Of a stretch of DNA of 24,182 nucleotides, positions 1 through 8,121 are shown in pieces. Origin of the DNA: JANRKT01 sp033763355 (GTDB lineage: Bacteria; Bacteroidota; Bacteroidia; Chitinophagales; Chitinophagaceae). The position numbers and the translations under genes were made by a program. The stretch is taken from contig JANRKT010000352.1 of assembly GCA_033763355.1 (NCBI GenBank), positions 1 to 24,182 of the forward strand. Direction: 5' to 3'. Position 1 is the stretch's first letter, and each line of letters starts with the position of its first letter. The notes beneath the pieces are model-generated. The model was given only the letters and a program-made list of their open reading frames with translations. It was not told the DNA's origin and searched no databases.

Positions 1-1715
1 TGCATACATTCTTCCCTGTCGCCCATCATTACATTTGCGGTTACCGCAACAATAACAGGCTGCACAGCAAGGCAGGCCCTGATCATACGAGTAGCCTCCA
101 GGCCGTCCATTTCAGGCATCTGCACATCCATCAGGATGATATCAAAATTTTCATTGCTTACTATCTCAAGAGCCTCTTTGCCATTCTTTGCAAGGGCTGG
201 CTCATACCCCAGTTTGTGAAGAATTTTTATTGCAAGTTTCTGGTTAACGGCATTGTCTTCGGCAAGCAGTATGCGAAGCGGGTATTGCTTTGCAAAATTA
301 TCCGACAGGGTATTAGTTGTGTTTTGCCCGCCCACTGTTCTGTTTGCAAATACATTTATAAGCTGGTCCCTGAGTAAATTTTGCCTGACAGGTTTTATCA
401 GAACAGCAGAAATGGCTTCCTGGTCATATTCAGCCAGTTCATCTCCTGCCGGCTTCATCAGTATTACCGGCACTCCGGGGTATTGTTTTTTTATTGATTT
501 TGCCAGGTGGCCGCCGTTCATATCCGGCATATTCAAATCAGTAAGTACAATATCAAAGTTTTTATCTTGAGACAATACATCCAGCGCCTGTTTACCTGAT
601 TCTGCAGCAGTTGCCTGTATTTTCCATGATTTTAAAAGATCTGCAAGGATATCGCGGTACGAAGCGTTATCATCAACAATAAGTATGCGTTTATTTTCAA
701 ACGCGGCCATTTTACCCTGGTCAGCAATATTGTGTATTGATCCTGTTACCGGAACGAAGGGTATTGTAAATGTAAAAATGCTCCCTTTGCCGGGCTGGCT
801 TTTTACATTTATTTGTCCGTCCATTTGTTCAACTAATTTTCTGCATATAACCAGCCCTAGGCCAGAAGCTCCCTGCTCTTCTTCTTCCTGCACATCTTTT
901 CCGGGGATGCCCATAAATATCTGCCTTAACTGTTCCTTTGCTAAACCTGCGCCGGTATCACGTACTTCAAAGCTAAGCTGGGGTTTGCCGGTTCCGGAAG
1001 TTGTAGATTGTATGTTAACCGCTATTTCACCTTCACTTGTAAACTTAACAGCATTTTCTACCAGGTTCATTAATACCTGGCGCAAACTTTTATGATCTGC
1101 TGCAATTTTTGCGGGGATTTCCGGGTCAATACTATACATCAGTTCCATACCAGCTTTACCTGTTTTGCCTGCAAAAAGGCTTATTACTTCTTCAACACAG
1201 TCGCGTATGTCAAAACCTCCCGTTTCTGTTTTTTCCGCTTCACGGTCAAGTTTTGAAAAATTCAATATATCATCTGCCAGCACATCGCTTACCTTTGCCA
1301 GCAATGATTCGCAACAATTGCGAATGGTGCTGATGTGGTCCTTTTGCTCATCATTAAGCGGTGTGTCAGCAAGCAGCATTGTCATTCCCATTATACCGTT
1401 TATGGGTGTCCTTACTTCATGGCTTATAACTTTTAAAAGATTTTGGTTTGAAGCTTTGACCTGCTCGGCTTTTTTATTTGTCTTTTGTTCTTTCATTATA
1501 GAGCGGTCAAGCTGGTCCTGCAGTTCCAGCACTTCCTGTTCCAGTTCTTCCTTTTTTGCATGCGCTAATGCAAGGTGGCCTGCATAAAACCTGTATGCAA
1601 GAAAAACGGCAATCGCCGCCACCCCCGCCAGTAACCACCATATTGAGAAATACAACATGGCAAAAAATGTTACTGATACCACGAGGAGGATAACATAAAA
1701 TTTTTTCATTGTCAT
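1..1715 (-). CDS. Hybrid histidine kinase with two receiver domains (partial, C-terminus off window)
   Basis: I translated this from the minus strand; the frame stays open to the window edge, so the C-terminus is missing. Numbering is from the second ATG (1709); an in-frame ATG two codons upstream (1715) is equally possible. Two hydrophobic helices lie at about residues 5-38, followed by a coiled coil (50-90). The HisKA box is SHEVRTP with the phospho-acceptor His97. The ATPase domain shows an N box (NLVENAVKF, about 215-223), a G1 box (DTGAGL) and a G2 box (SGLGL). Two receiver domains follow: one at 341-455 with VDD and acceptor Asp391, the other from 479 with AEDN and acceptor Asp528. This is a membrane-anchored kinase with almost no extracytoplasmic part, so it probably senses a membrane or cytoplasmic signal. 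A further domain such as Hpt could lie beyond the edge. Confidence 0.93.
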   Translation of the reverse strand, partial: MTMKKFYVILLVVSVTFFAMLYFSIWWLLAGVAAIAVFLAYRFYAGHLALAHAKKEELEQEVLELQDQLDRSIMKEQKTNKKAEQVKASNQNLLKVISHEVRTPINGIMGMTMLLADTPLNDEQKDHISTIRNCCESLLAKVSDVLADDILNFSKLDREAEKTETGGFDIRDCVEEVISLFAGKTGKAGMELMYSIDPEIPAKIAADHKSLRQVLMNLVENAVKFTSEGEIAVNIQSTTSGTGKPQLSFEVRDTGAGLAKEQLRQIFMGIPGKDVQEEEEQGASGLGLVICRKLVEQMDGQINVKSQPGKGSIFTFTIPFVPVTGSIHNIADQGKMAAFENKRILIVDDNASYRDILADLLKSWKIQATAAESGKQALDVLSQDKNFDIVLTDLNMPDMNGGHLAKSIKKQYPGVPVILMKPAGDELAEYDQEAISAVLIKPVRQNLLRDQLINVFANRTVGGQNTTNTLSDNFAKQYPLRILLAEDNAVNQKLAIKILHKLGYEPALAKNGKEALEIVSNENFDIILMDVQMPEMDGLEATRMIRACLAVQPVIVAVTANVMMGDREECM

Positions 1716-1758
1716 TCAGTTGATGTGTTCAGTCAGCATAATTTTTAACTGCAGTTGT

Positions 1759-2307
1759 TTAATCCTCTACCTTATTGGTAATAACCTCTGCTTTTTGCAG
1801 CCTGTCCAAAAGTGAAATTTCTTTCAAAAAAGGGTTCCAGTAAAAAATAAGCCGGTCTATCGGTTTCCAGAGGATAACCCATGTAAATACATCCATGCTG
1901 TTGCTGAGGCCGGTATGTATTATTTTATTGCCATTGAACAGCAAAGGCAGAAAGTGATGGCAGACCATTACAACCGTAATGCTTACAAGCAGCAGTGAAT
2001 AAGTGCGGCGCTTGAATTTCTCAAACTCCGCCTGCCTGATTTCTTTTTTTTCTGAAAAATGCCGCCGGATGGCGTAAACCAGGGGTTCTGCAAACTCCTT
2101 ATCTTCTTCGTTGCGCCAGCTTATTTTATAAACAAACTCATTATACCTTTTGGCCGACTGGGAGCAGGCCATGATGTATTGTTCAAATTCATGGCTTAAC
2201 TGCCTTTTATAAATGGGGGCAGGATCCTGGGCATTAAAATAGCCTTTGAAAATATCAGGGTCAAGCGATAAAAAGATACTGATCTTTCCGGGCAATGCTT
2301 TTGCCAT
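1759..2307 (-). CDS. Uncharacterised small membrane protein
   Basis: I do not recognise this 182-residue protein. It has a charged N-terminal half of about 100 residues and no signal peptide. A hydrophobic segment at about 102-124 (TYSLLLVSITVVMV) and a second aromatic-rich one at about 140-160 (VFTWVILWKPIDRLIFYW) follow, then a short charged tail. Two membrane passes with both termini in the cytoplasm are likely. It ends 43 bases before the hybrid kinase on the same strand, so the two are probably cotranscribed and it may be an accessory protein of that kinase; this is inference from position only. Upstream is a divergent intergenic region shared with the plus-strand kinase cluster. Confidence 0.7.
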   Translation of the reverse strand: MAKALPGKISIFLSLDPDIFKGYFNAQDPAPIYKRQLSHEFEQYIMACSQSAKRYNEFVYKISWRNEEDKEFAEPLVYAIRRHFSEKKEIRQAEFEKFKRRTYSLLLVSITVVMVCHHFLPLLFNGNKIIHTGLSNSMDVFTWVILWKPIDRLIFYWNPFLKEISLLDRLQKAEVITNKVED

Positions 2308-2584
2308 ATATATTGGTATAACTGAACAGGGTTTACAGAAATTTGCAGGAAGAAAAAACTTCCCTGCCTTTAACTACAGCTATTTAAACGTACAGATTGT
2401 TTTTTATTAAAAAGTATTTTTCATTTATTTGGCCAATAAGTATAAACCCTGATTGGCAGATAATGAATATATCTATTTTGCTATCATTTTTGTTTATTTC
2501 TGAACGGGATAAGAATAAGGAGAAGTTTTTTTTCGTTCACATAGCAATACAAAATTTTCTGGTGTTAAATCAACCCGGCGTTAC
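2308..2584. other. Divergent intergenic region between the two signalling operons
   Basis: This AT-rich stretch of 277 bases separates the minus-strand hybrid-kinase pair from the plus-strand kinase cluster and should hold both promoters. A 66-codon plus-strand open frame (2397-2597) is present but has no recognisable content, so I treat it as non-coding. On the minus strand a TAcgTTTa sequence near 2390 resembles a Bacteroidota -7 box with one mismatch. A GGAAG/CTTCC hairpin around a six-A loop lies near 2350. None of these is strong. Confidence 0.35.
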
Positions 2585-3874
2585 ATGCAGACAGTAACGT
2601 TCATTTTCTTTTCCGGAAAAGATTGCACAGCCGATTTTAAAATAAACCAAACCATGGAAAGCCAGTTAATAAGGTCTGAACAGAAATTATCTATGCTGAT
2701 GAAGCATGCACCAATGGGCATGGCTGAAATAGACAGGCGCGGTAATATTATATATATAAATACCAGGGGTGAAGGCCTTTTAAAACCCGTCATCTCCGCG
2801 GATAATTTAAGCGGCTATAATTTTTACATGGTATTGGAACGGATAGCGCCGGCAATAGCCGAAAAAATAAAGCAGTCATCAGATACAGGAAGTATTGTGA
2901 CTGATGAAACTCATAGTTTTTCTTTTACGCTTGACGGTGAGAAGGTAGAAAGGCATTTTAGTTTTATGGTAACCCAAATGCTTCCTGATTGTATAATAGT
3001 GGCATTTGATGATGTTACTGAAAATTTTTTGAAGAAGGAAGTTATACAGCAGCTTGTATCAGAAAAGGCTATTGCCCAGGGGAAGTTTGAAATTGCAGCA
3101 AATGTGCTTCACGATATTGGTAATGCAGTAGTGGGAATAGGCGCCTATCTCAACCGCATGTCACGGTCACTTGAGCAGAGTAACTTTGAGAACCTTGCAA
3201 ACCTTTCAGGTTATTTTACTTCACAGCAGCAGGGCCTTGCTACAGCTATTGGCGAAGCCAAGGCAGGGGCGGTTATAACCATGTTAAGCAGCATAACAGA
3301 AGCACAGAAAAATGCATTTGAGGAAATGCGGAAATCACTTCATGAACAGGGTAGTATCATTACCCATATCCAGGATATATTAAATATCCAGCGGCAATAC
3401 CTTACCGGCCATGAAACCCAGGAAAAGGAAGCCATACATTTAAGGAGTATCATTAACGATTGTATGTCCATGCTGTTTGCATCAATTGAAAAGCGTGGTA
3501 TATCAGTTTCCTTAAATGTGCCTGCTGGTTTGCCTGTGTTGCAGGGAAGCCGTACCAGGCTGATGCAGGTTATACTTAACCTTATTAAAAACAGCATAGA
3601 GGCTATTGATATAAATGCAACCGAAAAAAGCATTGTTATATCAGCAAAGCTGCATGAAGGAATGCTGGTTATGGAAATACGGGACAGTGGCCATGGGTTT
3701 GATAAGCAAACAGGGAAACAGCTTTTTGAAAGAGGGTTTACCACCAAATCTTCCGGAACCGGCCTGGGGTTAAGCAATTGCAGGATGATTGTTGAAAGTC
3801 ATAATGGCAAGATTGATATTTCCAGTGAAGGGCAGGGCAAAGGGGCCATTACAATAATTAAGTTTAATATCTAA
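2585..3874 (+). CDS. Soluble PAS-domain sensor histidine kinase with HDIGNAVVG transmitter
   Basis: This 429-residue protein has no membrane segment. A PAS-like domain spans about 33-145 (HAPMGMAEIDRRGNIIYIN). The transmitter begins at EKAIAQGKFEIA and carries His176 in VLHDIGNAVVG, in place of the usual HExxxP. A helical segment with IITHIQDILNIQRQY follows, then an ATPase domain with an N box (NLIKNSIEAID), a G1 box (DSGHGF) and a G2 box (SGTGLGL). Two starts are possible: ATG 2585, used here, and ATG 2654 (MESQLIRSEQ), which would remove 23 residues lying before the PAS domain. It heads the plus-strand cluster and probably phosphorylates a receiver in one of the neighbouring proteins. The same transmitter recurs in the genes starting at 6151 and 8122. 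Confidence 0.9.
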   Translation: MQTVTFIFFSGKDCTADFKINQTMESQLIRSEQKLSMLMKHAPMGMAEIDRRGNIIYINTRGEGLLKPVISADNLSGYNFYMVLERIAPAIAEKIKQSSDTGSIVTDETHSFSFTLDGEKVERHFSFMVTQMLPDCIIVAFDDVTENFLKKEVIQQLVSEKAIAQGKFEIAANVLHDIGNAVVGIGAYLNRMSRSLEQSNFENLANLSGYFTSQQQGLATAIGEAKAGAVITMLSSITEAQKNAFEEMRKSLHEQGSIITHIQDILNIQRQYLTGHETQEKEAIHLRSIINDCMSMLFASIEKRGISVSLNVPAGLPVLQGSRTRLMQVILNLIKNSIEAIDINATEKSIVISAKLHEGMLVMEIRDSGHGFDKQTGKQLFERGFTTKSSGTGLGLSNCRMIVESHNGKIDISSEGQGKGAITIIKFNI

Positions 3875-3881
3875 GCAGATA

Positions 3882-3910
3882 TTTGTTTACACCTGTGCAC
3901 TATAGTTTTA
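3882..3910 (+). promoter_or_regulatory. Possible Bacteroidota-type promoter before the receiver-kinase gene
   Basis: TTTG at 3882-3885 and TAgtTTTA at 3903-3910 are separated by 17 bases. The Bacteroidota consensus is TTTG, about 19 bases, then TAnnTTTG, so both spacing and the last base are imperfect. The start codon at 3929 lies 18 bases downstream. It could give the receiver-kinase gene its own transcription start. Confidence 0.3.
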
Positions 3911-3928
3911 ACATAAAAATCCAATATC

Positions 3929-5506
3929 ATGAAAGAAGCCGCTAATACAGCAGTTTTGGTAATTGACGATGAGGAAATGGTGAGGGACAATATAGAAGAA
4001 ATCCTTGTGCCACGAAAAAACGGGATTGAAAGCGAAAGTATAAATGAAGCTGCCAGTATTTTGTTTGATACACCCACGCAGGTTCTTGTAAAACCACGTG
4101 TAAGCAACATCCCCAACTTTACCGTTCACAAGGCTTCAAACGGAATGGAAGGAGTGGAGATGGTTAAAAAATCAATTGCTTCAGGCAAACCATACGCTGT
4201 TATTTTTTTAGATATGCGCATGCCAGGCTGGGACGGGATGGAAACGGCTGAGCAAATCAGGAAATATGATACGAAAGCTGAAATCATTTTTGTTACGGCC
4301 TTCAGCGACCGTTCCATTCATGATATAGTGGCAAGGGCAGGCCAGAATGTGGGCTATCACTGCAAGCCCTATGCGGCCGAAGAAATTACGCAACTTGCCA
4401 CCAAAGCCGTTACAGATTACAACAAGCTCCGCAACCTTGAAAAACTTATTGAATCCATTTCTTCCATCAGCCTTGAAGAGCACCACCTTACCTCTCTTTT
4501 ACGGAATATACTTGACCAGCTTGTTACTTATGTTGAAACTGATATGGCGCTGCTTGGAAAGCTGCATGATAACTGTGAGTATGAAAAGATATTCGCCATA
4601 GGTTCAATTGAGGAAAGGATAAACCTGAAGGAACTGATAAACAAGATCAAATCAACCAATATAAAAGATGGTGAAGTGATACAATTTGATGATGTGGTGG
4701 TTGCCCGGCTCGACAACTATTCCATATTTGCTGTTTTAAAAAACCAGGAAAAATTAAAAACTGAGAAATTATACTTATTAAAACTGTTTGTACTGAATGC
4801 AGCAAAGGCAATACACAATGCTGAGCTGAAGGAAAAGCTCCTGCAAAAAGAAAAACTCTCGGCGGTAGGCAAAGCTATCAGCATGGTTATGCATGACCTG
4901 CGTTCGCCGATAAAAAATATAATGTCGGTTACCAGTATGATGCGGCAGGACCTTCCGCAAAGTGAATGGCTTGATATGATTGACGAGTGCAGTGCGCAGG
5001 CCTCAGAAATATTTGATGACTTTCTCGATTTTATACGGGAAACTCCTGTAAAAAAAGTTCCTGTATCACTCGGTAAGATAATAGATGAAGGGATTAAACT
5101 TGCTGAATCAAGGAAAAATGAAGGACAGGTTACCATAAAAGCAAATGTTCCGGCAGGCATATCTGTACCCGGTGACGAGAGCAAACTCAGGAGGGTTATT
5201 ATGAACCTGGTGAACAACGCCATGGATGCACTTACAGATCATAAAATCCGTAATGCAGCAATAGACATTACTGCAGAAAAGAGCAAAGATCCCGGCCAGG
5301 TATTGATAACCATCCGTGATAACGGCCCGGGGATACCCCAGGAAATTATTAAAACCCTGTTTGACCCCTTTGTTACAAAACAAAAGAGCAACGGAACTGG
5401 CCTTGGGCTGGCAATTGTAAAGCAATTTGTTACCGCACACGGCGGGGAAATTAAAGTAGAGAATAACAATGGTGCAGTTTTTACAATCAGCCTGCCTTTG
5501 CAATAG
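3929..5506 (+). CDS. Receiver-GAF-like-histidine kinase (REC at N-terminus)
   Basis: This 525-residue cytoplasmic protein begins with a response-regulator receiver: acidic pair Asp13/Asp14, acceptor Asp95 in FLDMRMPGWDG, Thr123 and the conserved Lys146 in CKPY. The distance from Asp14 to Asp95 is about 80 residues against roughly 40 in ordinary receivers, so some 35-40 residues are inserted, including a KPRVSNIPNF stretch. A region at 180-295 resembles a GAF domain in length and pattern, but that call is weak. The kinase core has His322 in MVMHDLRSP, an N box (NLVNNAMDAL), a G1 box (DNGPGIP), an F box (FDPFVTKQ) and a G2 box (NGTGLGL). Such REC-kinase proteins usually relay a signal received by phosphotransfer. 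It could accept phosphate from the neighbouring kinases. Confidence 0.92.
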   Translation: MKEAANTAVLVIDDEEMVRDNIEEILVPRKNGIESESINEAASILFDTPTQVLVKPRVSNIPNFTVHKASNGMEGVEMVKKSIASGKPYAVIFLDMRMPGWDGMETAEQIRKYDTKAEIIFVTAFSDRSIHDIVARAGQNVGYHCKPYAAEEITQLATKAVTDYNKLRNLEKLIESISSISLEEHHLTSLLRNILDQLVTYVETDMALLGKLHDNCEYEKIFAIGSIEERINLKELINKIKSTNIKDGEVIQFDDVVVARLDNYSIFAVLKNQEKLKTEKLYLLKLFVLNAAKAIHNAELKEKLLQKEKLSAVGKAISMVMHDLRSPIKNIMSVTSMMRQDLPQSEWLDMIDECSAQASEIFDDFLDFIRETPVKKVPVSLGKIIDEGIKLAESRKNEGQVTIKANVPAGISVPGDESKLRRVIMNLVNNAMDALTDHKIRNAAIDITAEKSKDPGQVLITIRDNGPGIPQEIIKTLFDPFVTKQKSNGTGLGLAIVKQFVTAHGGEIKVENNNGAVFTISLPLQ

Positions 5507-5555
5507 CAACAGGTGAAAGCAGCACCATGATAAACCTGTTTAATTTAAATGACCT

Positions 5556-6161
5556 ATGCATAAGGGAACAATAATATTATGGCTTGCATTCCTGTTTGCA
5601 GCAATAATTACATTATTCTGGCGAAACGAATATGTGTACAGCCTCCCCACACCGGTTCCGGAAAATTACAGGGATGTTCAAACAGGTGCAGCCATTGTGC
5701 TGCCGGGGACAGTTAAAACAGGAGACAACAACCCTGTCTTTCTTCATTTTTTTAACCCCGCTTGCCCCTGTTCAAAGTTTAATATACCACATTTTCGTTC
5801 GCTGGTTAAGCAATATGGCGACAAAGTGAATTTTATGATTGTTCCTTTAAGTAATGAAAAATACAGTGTAAAAAATATACAGGAAAAGTTTGACCTGGAC
5901 ATTCCTGTTTTGTCTGATACCTCCCTGGCTGCTTTATGTGGTGTGTATTCAACGCCACAGGCAGTAATTATTGAGGCCGGTCATAAACTGTATTACAGGG
6001 GAAATTATAATAAAAGCCGCTACTGTACTGATAAAAAAAGCGAGTATGCAAGGATTGCCCTTGAGGCATTGTTTCGTAAAGATCCTTACATGTCTTTTGA
6101 CCGGTTTGCATTAAAGGCCTATGGTTGCCAGTTACCTAAATGCACTGATAATGGAAAATAA
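5556..6161 (+). CDS. Membrane-anchored thioredoxin-fold protein with CPC motif
   Basis: This 201-residue protein has an N-terminal membrane anchor (about 4-22, ILWLAFLFAAIITLFW), placing the rest in the periplasm. The redox segment is FFNPACPCSKFN with Cys70 and Cys72, so a CxC rather than the usual CxxC. A cis-proline loop is present at YSTPQ (Pro134). Further cysteines are Cys128, Cys157, Cys191 and Cys196. The pattern CPCS plus TPQ plus YRGNYNKSRYC recalls DUF6436/AhpC-TSA-like proteins; I am fairly sure of the fold but not of the subfamily. The gene overlaps the next kinase start by 11 bases, so the two are probably translated together and this protein may report or set the thiol redox state sensed by it. 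Confidence 0.8.
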   Translation: MHKGTIILWLAFLFAAIITLFWRNEYVYSLPTPVPENYRDVQTGAAIVLPGTVKTGDNNPVFLHFFNPACPCSKFNIPHFRSLVKQYGDKVNFMIVPLSNEKYSVKNIQEKFDLDIPVLSDTSLAALCGVYSTPQAVIIEAGHKLYYRGNYNKSRYCTDKKSEYARIALEALFRKDPYMSFDRFALKAYGCQLPKCTDNGK

Positions 6162-8013
6162 ATTAATAGCCGCTGCTGTTTCAGAACAGCAATTATACAC
6201 AGAGTCCTTCAGGAGGGCGGTTAAAGAAAGGTCTGATAAATTGATGGACTATTTTCTCCCGGCTTTTTTTATTGCAGGGCTTGCACTTGCATTTTATTTC
6301 GATACCTGGCTGATAGCTGTCGGTGCCGGCGGTTTGTCCCTTCTTGCTTACTACTCTGTGAAAAGGCTTTTAAAGGACTCTGAACTGTACCAATATGTTT
6401 TAAGTGTTGTGCTGGGTATTTTTATGGCGCAGTACATATACCAGATGCACGGAATGTTTGAAATGCATTTTTTTGCTTTTATCGGCAGCGCTATACTGAT
6501 CACTTATCAAAACTGGAAACTGCAGATACCGCTTGTGGCAGTTGTGGTAGTTCACCATGGTACGCTTGGTTATTTACAGAATATAGGTTATGAAAAAGTT
6601 TATTTCACCCAGCTTGATTTCCTTACGCTCCAGACATTTATCATGCATATTATCCTTGCTGCGGTTATTTTTTTTATCTGCGGTTTATGGGGCTACCAGT
6701 TGAAAAAATACAGTGAAGCACAGATAAATCAAAGCGTTGAAATGGGCAGGCTGCAGAAGGAAGCAATGCTTGCGCAGGAGCTTGCCATACTTAAAGAGAG
6801 CCTTGAGAAAGAAAAATACCTGCTTGATTCATTAATGGATAACATGCCCGACCTCATTTATTTTAAAGACACTGAGAACAAGTTTACACGTGTGAGCAAG
6901 CACATGGCTGAACGGTACAACACTACTGTAAGTGAATTAATCGGCAAGACAGATTTTGATTTCCATGATGAAAGTTATGCCATGCAGTCTTATAAAGATG
7001 AAAGGAATATCCAGAAAACAAGGAAGCCCAAAATTGATTTTATAGAAAAGAGTATAAAAGAGGATGGTACTGAAACGTGGTTTTCAACCACCAAAATGCC
7101 TTTGATAAATGCAAGGGGGGAGGTAGTAGGCACATTTGGAATGTCAAGGGACATAACAAAAGTAAAGACCCTCGAAAAGGAAAGACATGCTGCTGATATG
7201 GACAAGGCAATCGCACAGGGCAAATTTGAAATTGCCTCTGAAGTGATGCATGACATCGGAAATGCTGTTGTTGGTTTTGGTTCTTACATTACAAGGATAA
7301 GGCGTTTGCTGGAGCATGATAATCCGGAAAAACTACAGAACCTTGCAGGTTTTTTCCAGGTACAGCAGCCCGCTCTTTCTGTAGCTATAGGTGAAGCAAA
7401 AGCAGGCGCTGTAGTAAATATGCTTAAGGGTATTACTGAAACGCAAAAAAGCAATGAGGAAGAGATACGCAGGTCTATTTCTGAACAAATCAATATTATT
7501 ACACATATCCAGGAAATCCTTGATATCCAGCGGCAATATGTAAGCGGGCATAACTCTAATGAACGGAAACCGGTAAGCATAAGTAATATCATTAATGACA
7601 GTTTAGCCATGCTTTTGGCTGCCACAGACAAAACAGGAATATCGGTTACGTCAAACATAGCCCCTGACCTGCCAAGTATAAAAGGCGACCGCACCAAGCT
7701 GATGCAGGTTATAATGAATATACTTAAGAACAGCATTGAGGCAATTGAAGCAGCCTCGCCGGAGAAAACAATTTTGCTGAATGCATTTGCACATGATGGC
7801 CGGGCAGTGCTGCAGGTAAAAGATACAGGCAAAGGGTTTGATCAGCAGATTGCTTCACGGCTTTTCAAGAGAGGATTTACAACAAAAGCTTCAGGTGCGG
7901 GGCTGGGCTTGCACAACTGCCGTACAATTATTGAGAGTCATGAAGGTGTTATTAACATAACAAGCGAAGGGCCTGGTAAAGGGGCGCTGACCACCATTGA
8001 ATTCAGGATATAA
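6151..8013 (+). CDS. Multi-spanning PAS sensor histidine kinase with HDIGNAVVG transmitter
   Basis: I chose ATG 6151 (620 residues), which overlaps the thioredoxin-fold gene by 11 bases; ATG 6121 would add ten residues and overlap by 41. The N-terminal 30-195 region holds about six membrane helices. It includes histidines in or next to the membrane (MHGMFEMHFFAF, VVVVHHGTLGYLQ, FIMHIILAA), a pattern I recall from membrane sensor domains of some chemoreceptors and GGDEF proteins. A short coiled coil leads to a PAS domain (about 218-340: NMPDLIYFKDTENKF, then WFSTTKMPL and GTFGMSRDIT). The transmitter carries His367 in VMHDIGNAVVG, an N box (NILKNSIEAIE), a G1 box (DTGKGF) and a G2 box (SGAGLGL). 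It closely resembles the transmitters at 2585 and 8122. Confidence 0.92.
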   Translation: MENKLIAAAVSEQQLYTESFRRAVKERSDKLMDYFLPAFFIAGLALAFYFDTWLIAVGAGGLSLLAYYSVKRLLKDSELYQYVLSVVLGIFMAQYIYQMHGMFEMHFFAFIGSAILITYQNWKLQIPLVAVVVVHHGTLGYLQNIGYEKVYFTQLDFLTLQTFIMHIILAAVIFFICGLWGYQLKKYSEAQINQSVEMGRLQKEAMLAQELAILKESLEKEKYLLDSLMDNMPDLIYFKDTENKFTRVSKHMAERYNTTVSELIGKTDFDFHDESYAMQSYKDERNIQKTRKPKIDFIEKSIKEDGTETWFSTTKMPLINARGEVVGTFGMSRDITKVKTLEKERHAADMDKAIAQGKFEIASEVMHDIGNAVVGFGSYITRIRRLLEHDNPEKLQNLAGFFQVQQPALSVAIGEAKAGAVVNMLKGITETQKSNEEEIRRSISEQINIITHIQEILDIQRQYVSGHNSNERKPVSISNIINDSLAMLLAATDKTGISVTSNIAPDLPSIKGDRTKLMQVIMNILKNSIEAIEAASPEKTILLNAFAHDGRAVLQVKDTGKGFDQQIASRLFKRGFTTKASGAGLGLHNCRTIIESHEGVINITSEGPGKGALTTIEFRI

Positions 8014-8100
8014 TGAATAACAATTTGAATGCAAATGCCTGAGTGAAAAATTAAACCTGTGAAAAACTGTTTATGTTTTGCTATGCCATTTAATTAAGTT

Positions 8101-8120
8101 AAAAGTTGTAAACAACTTTT
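8101..8120. repeat. Perfect inverted repeat directly before the propeller-kinase start
   Basis: AAAAGTTGT and ACAACTTTT face each other around two bases. The repeat ends one base before the ATG at 8122. As RNA it would form an eight-pair stem with a UAAA loop that could hide the start codon; as DNA it could be a regulator site. Both readings are inference. Confidence 0.45.
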
Positions 8121-8121
8121 T

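Noticed and set aside
253..1587. Several plus-strand open frames of 74-140 codons
   Set aside because: They lie opposite the hybrid kinase, whose motifs are complete on the minus strand; the plus-strand translations have no recognisable domain.
2397..2597. A 66-codon plus-strand frame between the divergent operons
   Set aside because: AT-driven composition, no motif, and it runs into the start of the kinase gene in another frame.
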